Virus record (IMG/VR): IMGVR_UViG_3300030108_006260
Span: 1 to 63,780 of that record
Source of the DNA: a virus
Length of the DNA: 63,780 bases
Strand: one strand, 5' to 3'
The notes beneath the pieces were generated by a model that saw only the letters and a program-made list of their open reading frames with translations, did no database searches and was not told the origin of the DNA. The position numbers and the translations under genes were made by a program. Below, piece by piece: positions 55,284-62,938 of the stretch (the first letter of the stretch is position 1; each line of letters opens with the position of its first letter).

Positions 55284-57140
55284 TCAACTAGCAGTAATAG
55301 CCCAGGCAGGCTTCTTCAGTAGGTCGGTCTGTAGGATCTGGTCAACGAGCATAACCCGAGGGGTACGCGCTCCCTGAGAAGACACGCCAACAGGAGTGGA
55401 GGCAATAAGGTTGTGTAGGGTTCGCGGAACCTGGTACGGATCACTAAACACTGACTGCTCAACCTCAAAGCAAGGAATCTCCAGACTAGCTGCTGTCTCC
55501 GTCACGCAGTGACGCCAAGAACTTCCTACCTTAAGAAGACCAAAAGCCACAGGGTTCAATCCTGACTGTTGAACTGCACGAGGGAAGTTAGCAGCACCCT
55601 CATCACCTACGAAGATGAACAGTGCATCCTCATCTGCGCTAGGAGGGTACTTGGAAAGAAGACGAACGCCAGTAGCGTAATCGGTTCCTCCTCCGGCGCC
55701 ATACCCACGGAAGGCGGCACGTACACCTGCGTGGGAAGCATGCTGGATCTTGATCTCACGTGCTACCGTGTTGAAAACACACACGTGAACTCTGTCCAAT
55801 GGGAATGCCTGAACAAAGTTTTCCAGACATGCCTTTGCTTCATCCAGGGACTGCTGCATAGACCCCGAGATGTCTACGAAGAAGTAGATGCGCATGTTGC
55901 GGGAAACTTCTTCCACCTTCTTCTGTAGGGCAGCGTCTGCGCCTTCCTTCAGAACCTCGACAACTTCTCGTCCCTTTACGTTACGAGCAATGTTACGGGA
56001 ACGTTGGTCTTCTGCTGCACGGACTGCTGAACTCCACCGTTCCTTGATATCCTGTACCTCCAAGAGTCCAAGAGTCTCAAGGGTAGGAGTAGCAATAACA
56101 AGGTCCTTGTCAGACAAACACCCTGACTCAATGGCAGCAGCCATGACTGCGCGGGTAACACCAACCGATACAGGAACACGTGAAGTGATGACCTTGTAGG
56201 AAGGCTTCTCGGAAACAATCTTCTGACAGATCTGTTCCTCCGTTAGATCGTCCCAGGAGTCCTGCTTCTGAATCTGGACACCAAGAGCAACCTCTCGGCG
56301 ACCGTCAGGAGCTTGCTTCTGCTTCCAACGAAGAATCTGAAAGAAGTTTTCCCCTTCGGGCTTGTACCCGATGATCTGAGAGAGTCGAATAACACTCTTA
56401 CGGAAACCAGCCTTGACAAGACCCTGTAGAACAGGAGGATTCTGCTCGCGGAACCGCAACCACTTCTCTACAGCCTTGGGCCAGCGACCCAAGAAAGGGT
56501 TACGATTAGATCGACCAAATCCGAGCTGACGGTTGACCTCTGCAACACCGTCCTGAATGAGGACCTCACGGACACGAAGTAGCATCTTCGGGTTGAAGTC
56601 ACGTCGTTCCGAGCGTAGAAGTAGCATAGCCTCTCCCACGTCACGGTAGTCCTCGTCGTAGAAGAGAACTTCACCGTTCTCTACCTCAGGGTCTCCCTTT
56701 CGGGACTGGCACAGCAAGAAGGCAGCAAGAATAACCTTAAGGTCGCGATGCTCCTGGCCAAACGCATAGGAGGCCCATCGTGCAGCAAACTCATTGTCCA
56801 TTCGCCACAACTCTGCCACCTGGTTATACATCCAGTGAGCAACCTCAGGAAAGATTCCTGCTGGACGGTACTGTGCGACTACACTACGACCTTCCGTGAT
56901 AGATCCATCCTCCCCAAGAACACCTACACGAGTGCGGGTGACACGGCGGCCACTCTTAGAGAGAGCGTAGACAATCTTCTGCCCGTTCTCTTCTTTGTGG
57001 GTTACAGGGGACCAGGAAACGCCGATACGTGTGCGTCCGTCTTGCTTTACCATTCCTGGACGGTTGTGGTAAAGGTGGTCGGTATGACTTAGAAGCGACT
57101 GTAGAATTACCTCAGCCGGTCCCTTACTTTCTTGTTCCAT
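55284..57140 (-). CDS. Ro60-like TROVE/VWA RNA-binding protein
   Basis: A 618-residue protein with a helical N-terminal two thirds that reads like TROVE HEAT repeats (GRWPKAVEKWLRFREQNP, GFRKSVIRLSQIIGYKP) and a C-terminal VWA domain with a full MIDAS: FFVDISGSM, GAGGGTDYATG, IFVGDEGAAN. Ro proteins form rings that bind misfolded RNA and Y RNAs; Y RNAs can contain tRNA-like modules. It is somewhat longer than Ro60. A degenerate promoter-like AACCCTCTACTCG lies upstream. Assignment to TROVE is by pattern. Confidence 0.62.
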   Translation of the reverse strand: MEQESKGPAEVILQSLLSHTDHLYHNRPGMVKQDGRTRIGVSWSPVTHKEENGQKIVYALSKSGRRVTRTRVGVLGEDGSITEGRSVVAQYRPAGIFPEVAHWMYNQVAELWRMDNEFAARWASYAFGQEHRDLKVILAAFLLCQSRKGDPEVENGEVLFYDEDYRDVGEAMLLLRSERRDFNPKMLLRVREVLIQDGVAEVNRQLGFGRSNRNPFLGRWPKAVEKWLRFREQNPPVLQGLVKAGFRKSVIRLSQIIGYKPEGENFFQILRWKQKQAPDGRREVALGVQIQKQDSWDDLTEEQICQKIVSEKPSYKVITSRVPVSVGVTRAVMAAAIESGCLSDKDLVIATPTLETLGLLEVQDIKERWSSAVRAAEDQRSRNIARNVKGREVVEVLKEGADAALQKKVEEVSRNMRIYFFVDISGSMQQSLDEAKACLENFVQAFPLDRVHVCVFNTVAREIKIQHASHAGVRAAFRGYGAGGGTDYATGVRLLSKYPPSADEDALFIFVGDEGAANFPRAVQQSGLNPVAFGLLKVGSSWRHCVTETAASLEIPCFEVEQSVFSDPYQVPRTLHNLIASTPVGVSSQGARTPRVMLVDQILQTDLLKKPAWAITAS

Positions 57141-57210
57141 TACACTAATACTTTCCGAGACGAGTAGAGGGTTACTCTTGTTGTCTCTGTGAGCCTATAA
57201 ATAAAGAGGG

Positions 57211-57282
57211 CGGACCCGGTAGGATTCGAACCTACGACCGTTGGTTTAGAAGACCACTGCTCTTCCTCTGAGCTACGGATCC
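57211..57282 (-). tRNA. tRNA-Arg (anticodon TCT)
   Basis: Standard cloverleaf: acceptor GGATCCG/CGGGTCC, D-stem GCTC/GAGC, anticodon loop CTTCTAA, T-arm GTAGG/CCTAC. 3' end GCCC, so CCA is not encoded. Confidence 0.93.
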
Positions 57283-57320
57283 AAAATGGAGCACAAGACT
57301 AGCAGGGGCTCCGTGGGAAG

Positions 57321-58259
57321 TCAATCACTTTCTGAAAAAAACTCTATCTCTTTCTCGTGTAAGGGAGAAATGATGTTAGCACATCCCTTCAAGAATGCAA
57401 GGTGATTACTGTAATCTACCTGTTGACTTCCCTGACCTGTTGTTGGTACCCATGTACGTCTAAGCATCTTCATCCAGTGCTGAATGAAAATAAGTTGACT
57501 AAGTCTATTGAAAGCTAGGGGGCTATCCGACTCCATAGAAGGAGTAGGAGCGTCAGGGTCAAACCCCGATCTTTTTAGAAGATCTAGGATAGGGCCCACT
57601 TCGCTGTTTTCACTACCCTCCAATAGAGTTGCCAAATCCTTTTGGGTACGTAACGTGGAAGCTACCCAAGAGCTTCTTCCTGTGCTAGGAAAAGAGTAGC
57701 TGAAGATTCCTGATATACTAGAGATAGGAATGGAATCATGCTCACGGGCCAACTCAGGAGAGTAGCTGATCGAGCTATATCCAGCGTCATAAACTAGGGG
57801 CATGCCTAGGGCCATGTCCCACACGTCACGACGAGCCATGATCATCTCAACTGGAAGAGTCCTAGAGGGGTCTTCCTTGGTACGACTCTTATCATCAATA
57901 AAAAGAGCAAACTCATGCAAAAGAGTAAAAAGAACAGTAAGGTCGTTGACTGGATCCTTCCAATCAAAAGAGGACCACTCTGCCATTCTGTTCTCAACAG
58001 GATGGCGTTGACTATTAATGGTGTCTAGCCACTGCTTGATTATCACCTCTTCCCCCTGGATGGTCCCTTCCTTAGCTTCCGGCCTTCCGTAAGAGTCGTA
58101 CTCTCCGTAGAGGGGTAGCACAAAGGGTACCCACAAGTCAGTAGGGTGCACACGTCCGCTGTTATCAAACGGAGACTTGTGAATAAGAAGGGCAACAATA
58201 GGATCCCCTGCCTCGATTGGCAGGTTCGACATAAAGCACGTCTCTGTCCAACAACCCAT
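57321..58259 (-). CDS. phage hypothetical protein
   Basis: A 312-residue protein beginning MGCWTETCFMSNLPIEAGD, a start seen in phage proteins of unknown function. No catalytic motif identified. Flanked by two tRNA-Arg genes. Confidence 0.75.
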   Translation of the reverse strand: MGCWTETCFMSNLPIEAGDPIVALLIHKSPFDNSGRVHPTDLWVPFVLPLYGEYDSYGRPEAKEGTIQGEEVIIKQWLDTINSQRHPVENRMAEWSSFDWKDPVNDLTVLFTLLHEFALFIDDKSRTKEDPSRTLPVEMIMARRDVWDMALGMPLVYDAGYSSISYSPELAREHDSIPISSISGIFSYSFPSTGRSSWVASTLRTQKDLATLLEGSENSEVGPILDLLKRSGFDPDAPTPSMESDSPLAFNRLSQLIFIQHWMKMLRRTWVPTTGQGSQQVDYSNHLAFLKGCANIISPLHEKEIEFFSESD

Positions 58260-58293
58260 TAATAAGTCTTTCTAATTTAGATGATAATTTAGA

Positions 58294-58368
58294 TGGCAGT
58301 CCCGGTAGGATTCGAACCTACGACCTTCGGCTTAGGAAGCCGCTGCTCTTCCTCTGAGCTACGAGACC
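58294..58368 (-). tRNA. tRNA-Arg (anticodon CCT)
   Basis: Cloverleaf: acceptor GGTCTCG/CGGGACT, anticodon loop TTCCTAA, T-arm GTAGG/CCTAC, encoded CCA. The promoter motif is 12 nt upstream. Much of the D and T arms is identical to tRNA-Arg(TCT), suggesting duplication. Confidence 0.93.
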
Positions 58369-58380
58369 TCGTTACCTTCT

Positions 58381-58397
58381 CTACCATGAGAAGGGTT
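58381..58397 (-). promoter_or_regulatory. phage 17-bp promoter motif before a tRNA
   Basis: Minus-strand AACCCTTCTCATGGTAG lies 12 nt upstream of tRNA-Arg(CCT), so the motif acts in transcription rather than translation. Confidence 0.78.
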
Positions 58398-58407
58398 TCA
58401 CACCGGT

Positions 58408-59242
58408 CTAGACAGGATACTCTCTCACCCGGATATTCTCTGGAAACTCGCTTATGTCCCCTCCCTTTTTGTCCCTCAACTTTGCTTTTAGTCTAAGAGG
58501 TACAAGAGGACTGAGTCGTTCAGACTCTGTCTCTTCTGGCCACAGAGTATCCTTGTTCATGAGAGGAAAAGACCCCCATCTGTTTCACAAATAGCTTGAA
58601 CCCTAGTGACCTTGACTCCTCAACCAAGGTAGAAGCCCAAGCGGGATCGAAGGACCGGGCACCAGAGCCGCTTTCTCCGCCTGCGATTATCCAATCCGGT
58701 ACACCAGACCATTCTTTTGAAGACAAGTGAGCAGCAACAGATAGAGGACCCAGAGCGGGCTCATAAGAGACAAACTTAACCTTAGCGTAAGTATTGTCTA
58801 GAAGAGGCCATCTTTCGTCAAAGTGATTCTGGTCCTCAGCAGATATACCTAACCAAACGTTTTCATACCCTTCTCCCCAATCGGAAGGAAGTCTGTTCGA
58901 TATGAGGTGAGGTCTCTTGGTAAGGATCTGATAGATTATGTTGGGAGTCTTACGGACAATAGCCCATGCGTCGTCTCGCCACTCATCTGCCTCAGGATGA
59001 AACCAGTCAGACCAAGAGCAAGTAAACACCCTAAGGGATTCCCCGGCCTGAAGGTTCTTCGACCAAGAAAGAGGCTTATTGAACGTACCTGACTTAGTTC
59101 TGGTAACCAAGGTAGGATCCATTCCGTACCTTTTCTGGTCAGAAAACATGTAACAATTTTTACACCCAGGAGAGACTTTACTACATCCTCTCCACGGGTT
59201 CCAGGTGTTATCTGTCCACTGTATCTTTGTGTCTTCTGCCAT
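58408..59242 (-). pseudogene. DUF5131 (Gp37/Gp68-like) gene with a +1 frameshift
   Basis: From ATG 59242 the frame gives a typical DUF5131 start (IQWTDNTWNPWRGC, SPGCKNCYM) and runs to KLFVKQMGV, then stops at 58520 with an atypical tail. Reading +1 from a G5 run (plus C at 58573-58577) continues as MNKDTLWPEE and ends with GGDISEFPENIRVREYPV, the expected family C-terminus, stopping at 58408. So a full-length gene is present but shifted by one base. It may be a mutation, a sequencing error, or programmed shifting. Confidence 0.8.
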
Positions 59243-59253
59243 TTATCTGGTAT

Positions 59254-59580
59254 CTAATAGTTGTGTAGGATAGTAGCTATAGAGTCATTGTCACTCGATA
59301 GATCACATTCTACTAAATTAGTAATGGAGTACTGAGAACTCATTCCGATTATGATAGAAGGAACCTCAGATGGAAGTGATCCTTGTATCTTACGTGTAAT
59401 GTAATCAAGAGACGTAGAAAGTAGTCTACCGGAGAAATCTTCTGTTTGTTTATGCAACAGAGGAAACCCTTTATTAGTGTACAAGGTGTACTCACCGCCA
59501 ACAAAAGAAATGACACCTACGTTTGTGTGTTCTATATCTTCAGGGCTAGGAGAAAACCCAACTACAAAGAACCCTTCCAC
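59254..59580 (-). CDS. hypothetical protein
   Basis: A 108-residue beta-rich protein (TNVGVISFVGGEYTLY near residue 19) of unknown function. Confidence 0.7.
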   Translation of the reverse strand: MEGFFVVGFSPSPEDIEHTNVGVISFVGGEYTLYTNKGFPLLHKQTEDFSGRLLSTSLDYITRKIQGSLPSEVPSIIIGMSSQYSITNLVECDLSSDNDSIATILHNY

Positions 59581-59585
59581 GGAAC

Positions 59586-59840
59586 CTAAGAACGACTAGA
59601 CTTTACAAGGTGAAGCCACTCACTCATCGAATAAAATGAAGGAACACCCTCGTCTGAAAGATGATACCAGCCGTCTTCTTTTCTGGAAAGGAGCAGAAGC
59701 TCGGATCTCTCTTCCAGGGAAAGGCAGCTGTTCTTACCTAAAGCAGCTCCCCATAAGAAAAAAGAAGTATCTTGCTCCCATCCATCTGGGCTTACTTTAG
59801 GTACCATCTTTCGCATTAAGTGCAATAAACTATTACTCAT
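59586..59840 (-). CDS. hypothetical protein
   Basis: An 84-residue protein of unknown function, overlapping the lipoprotein gene by 4 nt. Confidence 0.7.
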   Translation of the reverse strand: MSNSLLHLMRKMVPKVSPDGWEQDTSFFLWGAALGKNSCLSLEERSELLLLSRKEDGWYHLSDEGVPSFYSMSEWLHLVKSSRS

Positions 59841-60022
59841 TCTAGATGAGCGTCTTCATTTAAGACGCAGTAACATGCGTTCTCGTCCCAGTGAGCATCA
59901 GGAAGACATCGCTCAGGGGCACATTCAGCGGGAACTTCTCTACATGTTCCTCCGAAACAAGAAGTGCGAGTAGAAGCAGAACCACAGCCAATAAGAATTA
60001 AGCTTAGAAGAATCTTATACAT
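59837..60022 (-). CDS. small Cys-rich lipoprotein
   Basis: A 61-residue lipoprotein precursor with lipobox LILIGC (Cys13). The mature part has CFGGTC and four more Cys, similar in plan to the 15702-15890 product. It should be membrane anchored. Confidence 0.72.
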   Translation of the reverse strand: MYKILLSLILIGCGSASTRTSCFGGTCREVPAECAPERCLPDAHWDENACYCVLNEDAHLE

Positions 60023-60938
60023 ATGAACTAATATAGTGTCTCATCCTATCCCCTTTTTTAGATAGGAAGTCACGAGGATAGCACTCTGGATGGACGTTGT
60101 CCAGGGCAGTCAGAACTATTTCCTTGTTTTTAGGATTTGTCATATTCATGAAGAAGGTCCTTATCGTGAAAAGGAATGACATACCAAGAGGAACGACAGT
60201 CTGACGCTCAAATCTACAGAATATATTCTGATCCGGGGGCTCCCAGGTCCAAGAGTCTTCAATGCCCAAAGACGGATGTATGTTTAGTGTCTGGTGGGAC
60301 CGGAAAGACAGTGCACCTACGCGCTCCACCGGTTCAGGCATAGACGAAATGCTTCTTACCATCTTGGAGGGGTCTTTGATCACAAGAGATCCGTCTCGAT
60401 TAACGACTTCCTCATGAATCGAATGAAAAGATTTATCCCTGGCCCAATCAACAGACCAATGACTGGCTGATGCCAAGGCGATCTCAACAATTCCGTCATC
60501 CTTGAAGAGAACCAGGTCACACTCAACCTGCATAGAAACCCATCTAAATAAGGTTGGGAGACCTCCTAGAGTGGAGTTGCAGCGTAACGTCTCAAAGGTA
60601 GCGGGATCAAAGTCTATTGTTTCTCTTGAAAGAGTACACGTAAGACGGTGCGCACCATCTACTTCTTTAATATTAAAGAGACGGGGATGCTTAGTTGTCA
60701 AGTCCTCTACTAGGTACTTATAACAGGAATACCTATCAAAATAAGGGTCTACTAAAGAATAGTCATCAAAAGAGGCTTCTGCTTGGGAAATATTGTTCTT
60801 CCTAAACTGGTTCCAGTAGGTGTCAAACATGAACACGGTGTTTCTCCTATCTGGAAGGTTAGAGAACTTGGTCATCTTAACGGAGGACCGTGGGACACTT
60901 CCACTATGGAGCGGACATATTTTTAGGTAATCATCCAT
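60015..60938 (-). CDS. DUF3445/HODM-like protein
   Basis: A 307-residue protein resembling the DUF3445 (haem-dependent oxidative N-demethylase alpha subunit-like) family: QVECDLVLFKDDGIVEIALA, ASHWSVDWARDKSFHSIHEE, then FCRFERQTVVPLGMSFLFTI-type block with the ERQ signature. Members act on amines in bacteria and fungi. In a phage the substrate is unclear. The ATG at 60938 overlaps the upstream stop. Confidence 0.65.
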   Translation of the reverse strand: MDDYLKICPLHSGSVPRSSVKMTKFSNLPDRRNTVFMFDTYWNQFRKNNISQAEASFDDYSLVDPYFDRYSCYKYLVEDLTTKHPRLFNIKEVDGAHRLTCTLSRETIDFDPATFETLRCNSTLGGLPTLFRWVSMQVECDLVLFKDDGIVEIALASASHWSVDWARDKSFHSIHEEVVNRDGSLVIKDPSKMVRSISSMPEPVERVGALSFRSHQTLNIHPSLGIEDSWTWEPPDQNIFCRFERQTVVPLGMSFLFTIRTFFMNMTNPKNKEIVLTALDNVHPECYPRDFLSKKGDRMRHYISSYV

Positions 60939-61158
60939 TATACGTCTGTACCTCAACTGGTTTAAGTCTGTTAGAACTGAGCCATGAGCTTACGGTATTT
61001 GTAATATCGTGTTCTTCACTTTCCACTTCCAAGTAGACAAACCATTCCCCACAGGAAGAAGAGACGAAAATATCAACAACAGGTCCCGATGGACGCAGTT
61101 CCTCAGCCATCTCCTCGCTTATTGGGTATATTTGAACCTCTAAAGTTCTAGTACGCAT
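60931..61158 (-). CDS. small hypothetical protein
   Basis: A 75-residue protein of unknown function (MRTRTLEVQIYPISEEMAEE at the start). The ATG at 61158 overlaps the upstream stop. Confidence 0.7.
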   Translation of the reverse strand: MRTRTLEVQIYPISEEMAEELRPSGPVVDIFVSSSCGEWFVYLEVESEEHDITNTVSSWLSSNRLKPVEVQTYNG

Positions 61159-61765
61159 AGTGCGACCTCTTATCAACATTCTTAGGAAGGTTAAAGTAAG
61201 AGTATACCTGCGAGTTCGGTTCTGAAAAAACTAGAGAATGAAACAACTCCCAAGTAGCATCCCATACGTGAGGTATATTATTATCCCACAGCTCAGAAGA
61301 TACAGCGTCTTGGTCCAACCAGAACACAAAAACAGGGTCCATAGACGGATACGGAGGCTGCTGAAAAACAGCTAGGCTTAGCTTGAAGCCGTAGTTCGAA
61401 TTTCCCATACCAAAGAAAAACTCAGGAGAAGATACCAATCGAATGATCTCTTCTCTGGTCGCAAGTGTGGAAAACGTGTGAGCCTCTGACAAGGACGGTC
61501 CAATGTCTAGATCGTAAGCAAGGGAAACTTCTCTTACGATGCTAAGAAGCTGAGTAGGTCCTTCTGATGCAGAAATTCCATGGTCCTGGATGCTACGTGA
61601 TGCGTTCCTACATTCTCGCCTAGACATCGTGCACATCTTGTGGACTCTGTCCGCGCTACCTACGCCCTCTTTTCTGGCAAAGAAGAGAAACTCTATCTCA
61701 TTCTTTACTGAGGAAAGAAGAGGGCTATCCAGGAAATGTGTAAGGGCTCTGACGTGGGGGTCCAT
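61148..61765 (-). CDS. hypothetical protein
   Basis: A 205-residue protein of unknown function. The promoter motif ends 6 nt upstream of the ATG. Confidence 0.75.
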   Translation of the reverse strand: MDPHVRALTHFLDSPLLSSVKNEIEFLFFARKEGVGSADRVHKMCTMSRRECRNASRSIQDHGISASEGPTQLLSIVREVSLAYDLDIGPSLSEAHTFSTLATREEIIRLVSSPEFFFGMGNSNYGFKLSLAVFQQPPYPSMDPVFVFWLDQDAVSSELWDNNIPHVWDATWELFHSLVFSEPNSQVYSYFNLPKNVDKRSHYAY

Positions 61766-61771
61766 GTGCTT

Positions 61772-61788
61772 CTACTATCAGAAGGGTA
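61772..61788 (-). promoter_or_regulatory. phage 17-bp promoter motif
   Basis: Minus strand TACCCTTCTGATAGTAG lies 6 nt upstream of the ATG at 61765. Confidence 0.72.
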
Positions 61789-61792
61789 GATA

Positions 61793-61966
61793 CTAGTCAA
61801 GGTATCGCTCAGCAAGACAGGACAACGCTGAATAAACTGCGATACACAAGCAAAATACACCTATAAATATGTCAATACCTGCCACGGCATTCTGGGTAAG
61901 GTGATATGCACCCAGACCAAAACCTACAGAAGAAAAGAAGGACATAGCAACCATCCAGTACATCAT
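61793..61966 (-). CDS. small membrane protein (57 aa, two TM segments)
   Basis: A 58-codon frame overlapping the Ntn-hydrolase stop (TGATG), with GAGGAG just upstream. Two hydrophobic segments (WMVAMSFFSSVGFGLGAY and IFIGVFCLCIAVYSALS). Function unknown. Confidence 0.72.
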   Translation of the reverse strand: MMYWMVAMSFFSSVGFGLGAYHLTQNAVAGIDIFIGVFCLCIAVYSALSCLAERYLD

Positions 61967-62577
61967 CACTCCTCTACTTCGTCAGGAATCATTACAGGAG
62001 GAACGGAAACCAGAGAAAAAGGAGCAGATACCCAAGGAGACCACACAGAAGCTATTTGGAGAGACTTTAAAACAAATTCCGCAGCTATGGAGGGTTCAGG
62101 CCGAGACGAAAGGTCTGGGTAGTGTGATAGAACTAACGCGGATAGAGCACCATAAGCGTAGTGTCTACCTGCTCCAATAGCACAGAAAGAGCGCTTGCTC
62201 TCCCACATTCCAAAGTCGTCATCTAGAAAGAAGTTTTTTCCGTTGAATGATAGAATGAAGCCCGAGTCTTTGATCTCTTGGTATCCGTTGGTCTCACCAA
62301 CACAGCCTGCCTCTTTCATGTATTCGCGGATCTCCTCTGACAAATCACCACGTATCCACTCCTCCGTCACTTCCTTCTTTTCTAGGACATAGTGACAAAG
62401 GGCCTTTTTGAGGACCTGTTCGTTTCTAACTGAACCGCAGATACCAACTCCCACGGGACCCACAGTGTAAACCTTGTCCTCGAAGCACAAGTCGCTTACC
62501 TCACTGTCTCCGCAGAAGGAGTCACCGCCAAGAATAACAGATCCGTCAGAACAGGATATAGAAACAACTACAGTCAT
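61966..62577 (-). CDS. Ntn-hydrolase (proteasome/HslV-like) protein
   Basis: A 203-residue protein that looks like a proteasome beta/HslV-type Ntn hydrolase: Met-Thr start (Thr2 as nucleophile after Met removal), VVVSISCSDGSVILGGDS, then KVYTVGPVGVGICGSVR and AIGAGRHYAYGALSAL. It may act as a protease or amidase. Role unknown; head maturation or host protein turnover are options. Confidence 0.7.
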   Translation of the reverse strand: MTVVVSISCSDGSVILGGDSFCGDSEVSDLCFEDKVYTVGPVGVGICGSVRNEQVLKKALCHYVLEKKEVTEEWIRGDLSEEIREYMKEAGCVGETNGYQEIKDSGFILSFNGKNFFLDDDFGMWESKRSFCAIGAGRHYAYGALSALVLSHYPDLSSRPEPSIAAEFVLKSLQIASVWSPWVSAPFSLVSVPPVMIPDEVEE

Positions 62578-62656
62578 TGCATTTCTTTTTACAAAGAAAA
62601 AGACCGCAGATAATAACTTAGGTATTACAGTACAAAATAAAGTCTAGTAGTGTAAC

Positions 62657-62938
62657 TTACCGTCGTGTCTCTACAACGTAGTCGCTGGTATCCACCCCGA
62701 AAACTCCGAACCCTGCTGGGTAGTTGGCGCCTGCGGGGTCCGGTGAGGTAGTGACCCACCTAACAAATTGATCGGTGGGAACGGTAGTACGGACCCGGTT
62801 CACGTACTGAGAAACGCCGACCGTCCTAGTTGCACCCTGTAGGGGTAGCCACTCTACATCCTCAAGAGGAATAAGGTCCATTAAGTCCAAGTGGTCAACA
62901 TCCGCCATATCAAATCTGCACTGGGTAAGAGAAAGCAT
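62657..62938 (-). CDS. hypothetical protein
   Basis: A 93-residue protein (MLSLTQCRFDMADVDHLDLM at the start) of unknown function. It overlaps the last gene by 29 nt. Confidence 0.65.
   Translation of the reverse strand: MLSLTQCRFDMADVDHLDLMDLIPLEDVEWLPLQGATRTVGVSQYVNRVRTTVPTDQFVRWVTTSPDPAGANYPAGFGVFGVDTSDYVVETRR

Noticed and set aside
57155-57173. Promoter motif before the Ro-like gene (AACCCTCTACTCGTCTC)
   Set aside because: Only the AACCCT block is kept and the ATAGTA block is lost, so it was not listed as a promoter.
62578-62656. Terminator after the 62657-62938 gene
   Set aside because: Only an AT-rich palindrome (62583-62600) without a GC stem is present; not a convincing terminator.
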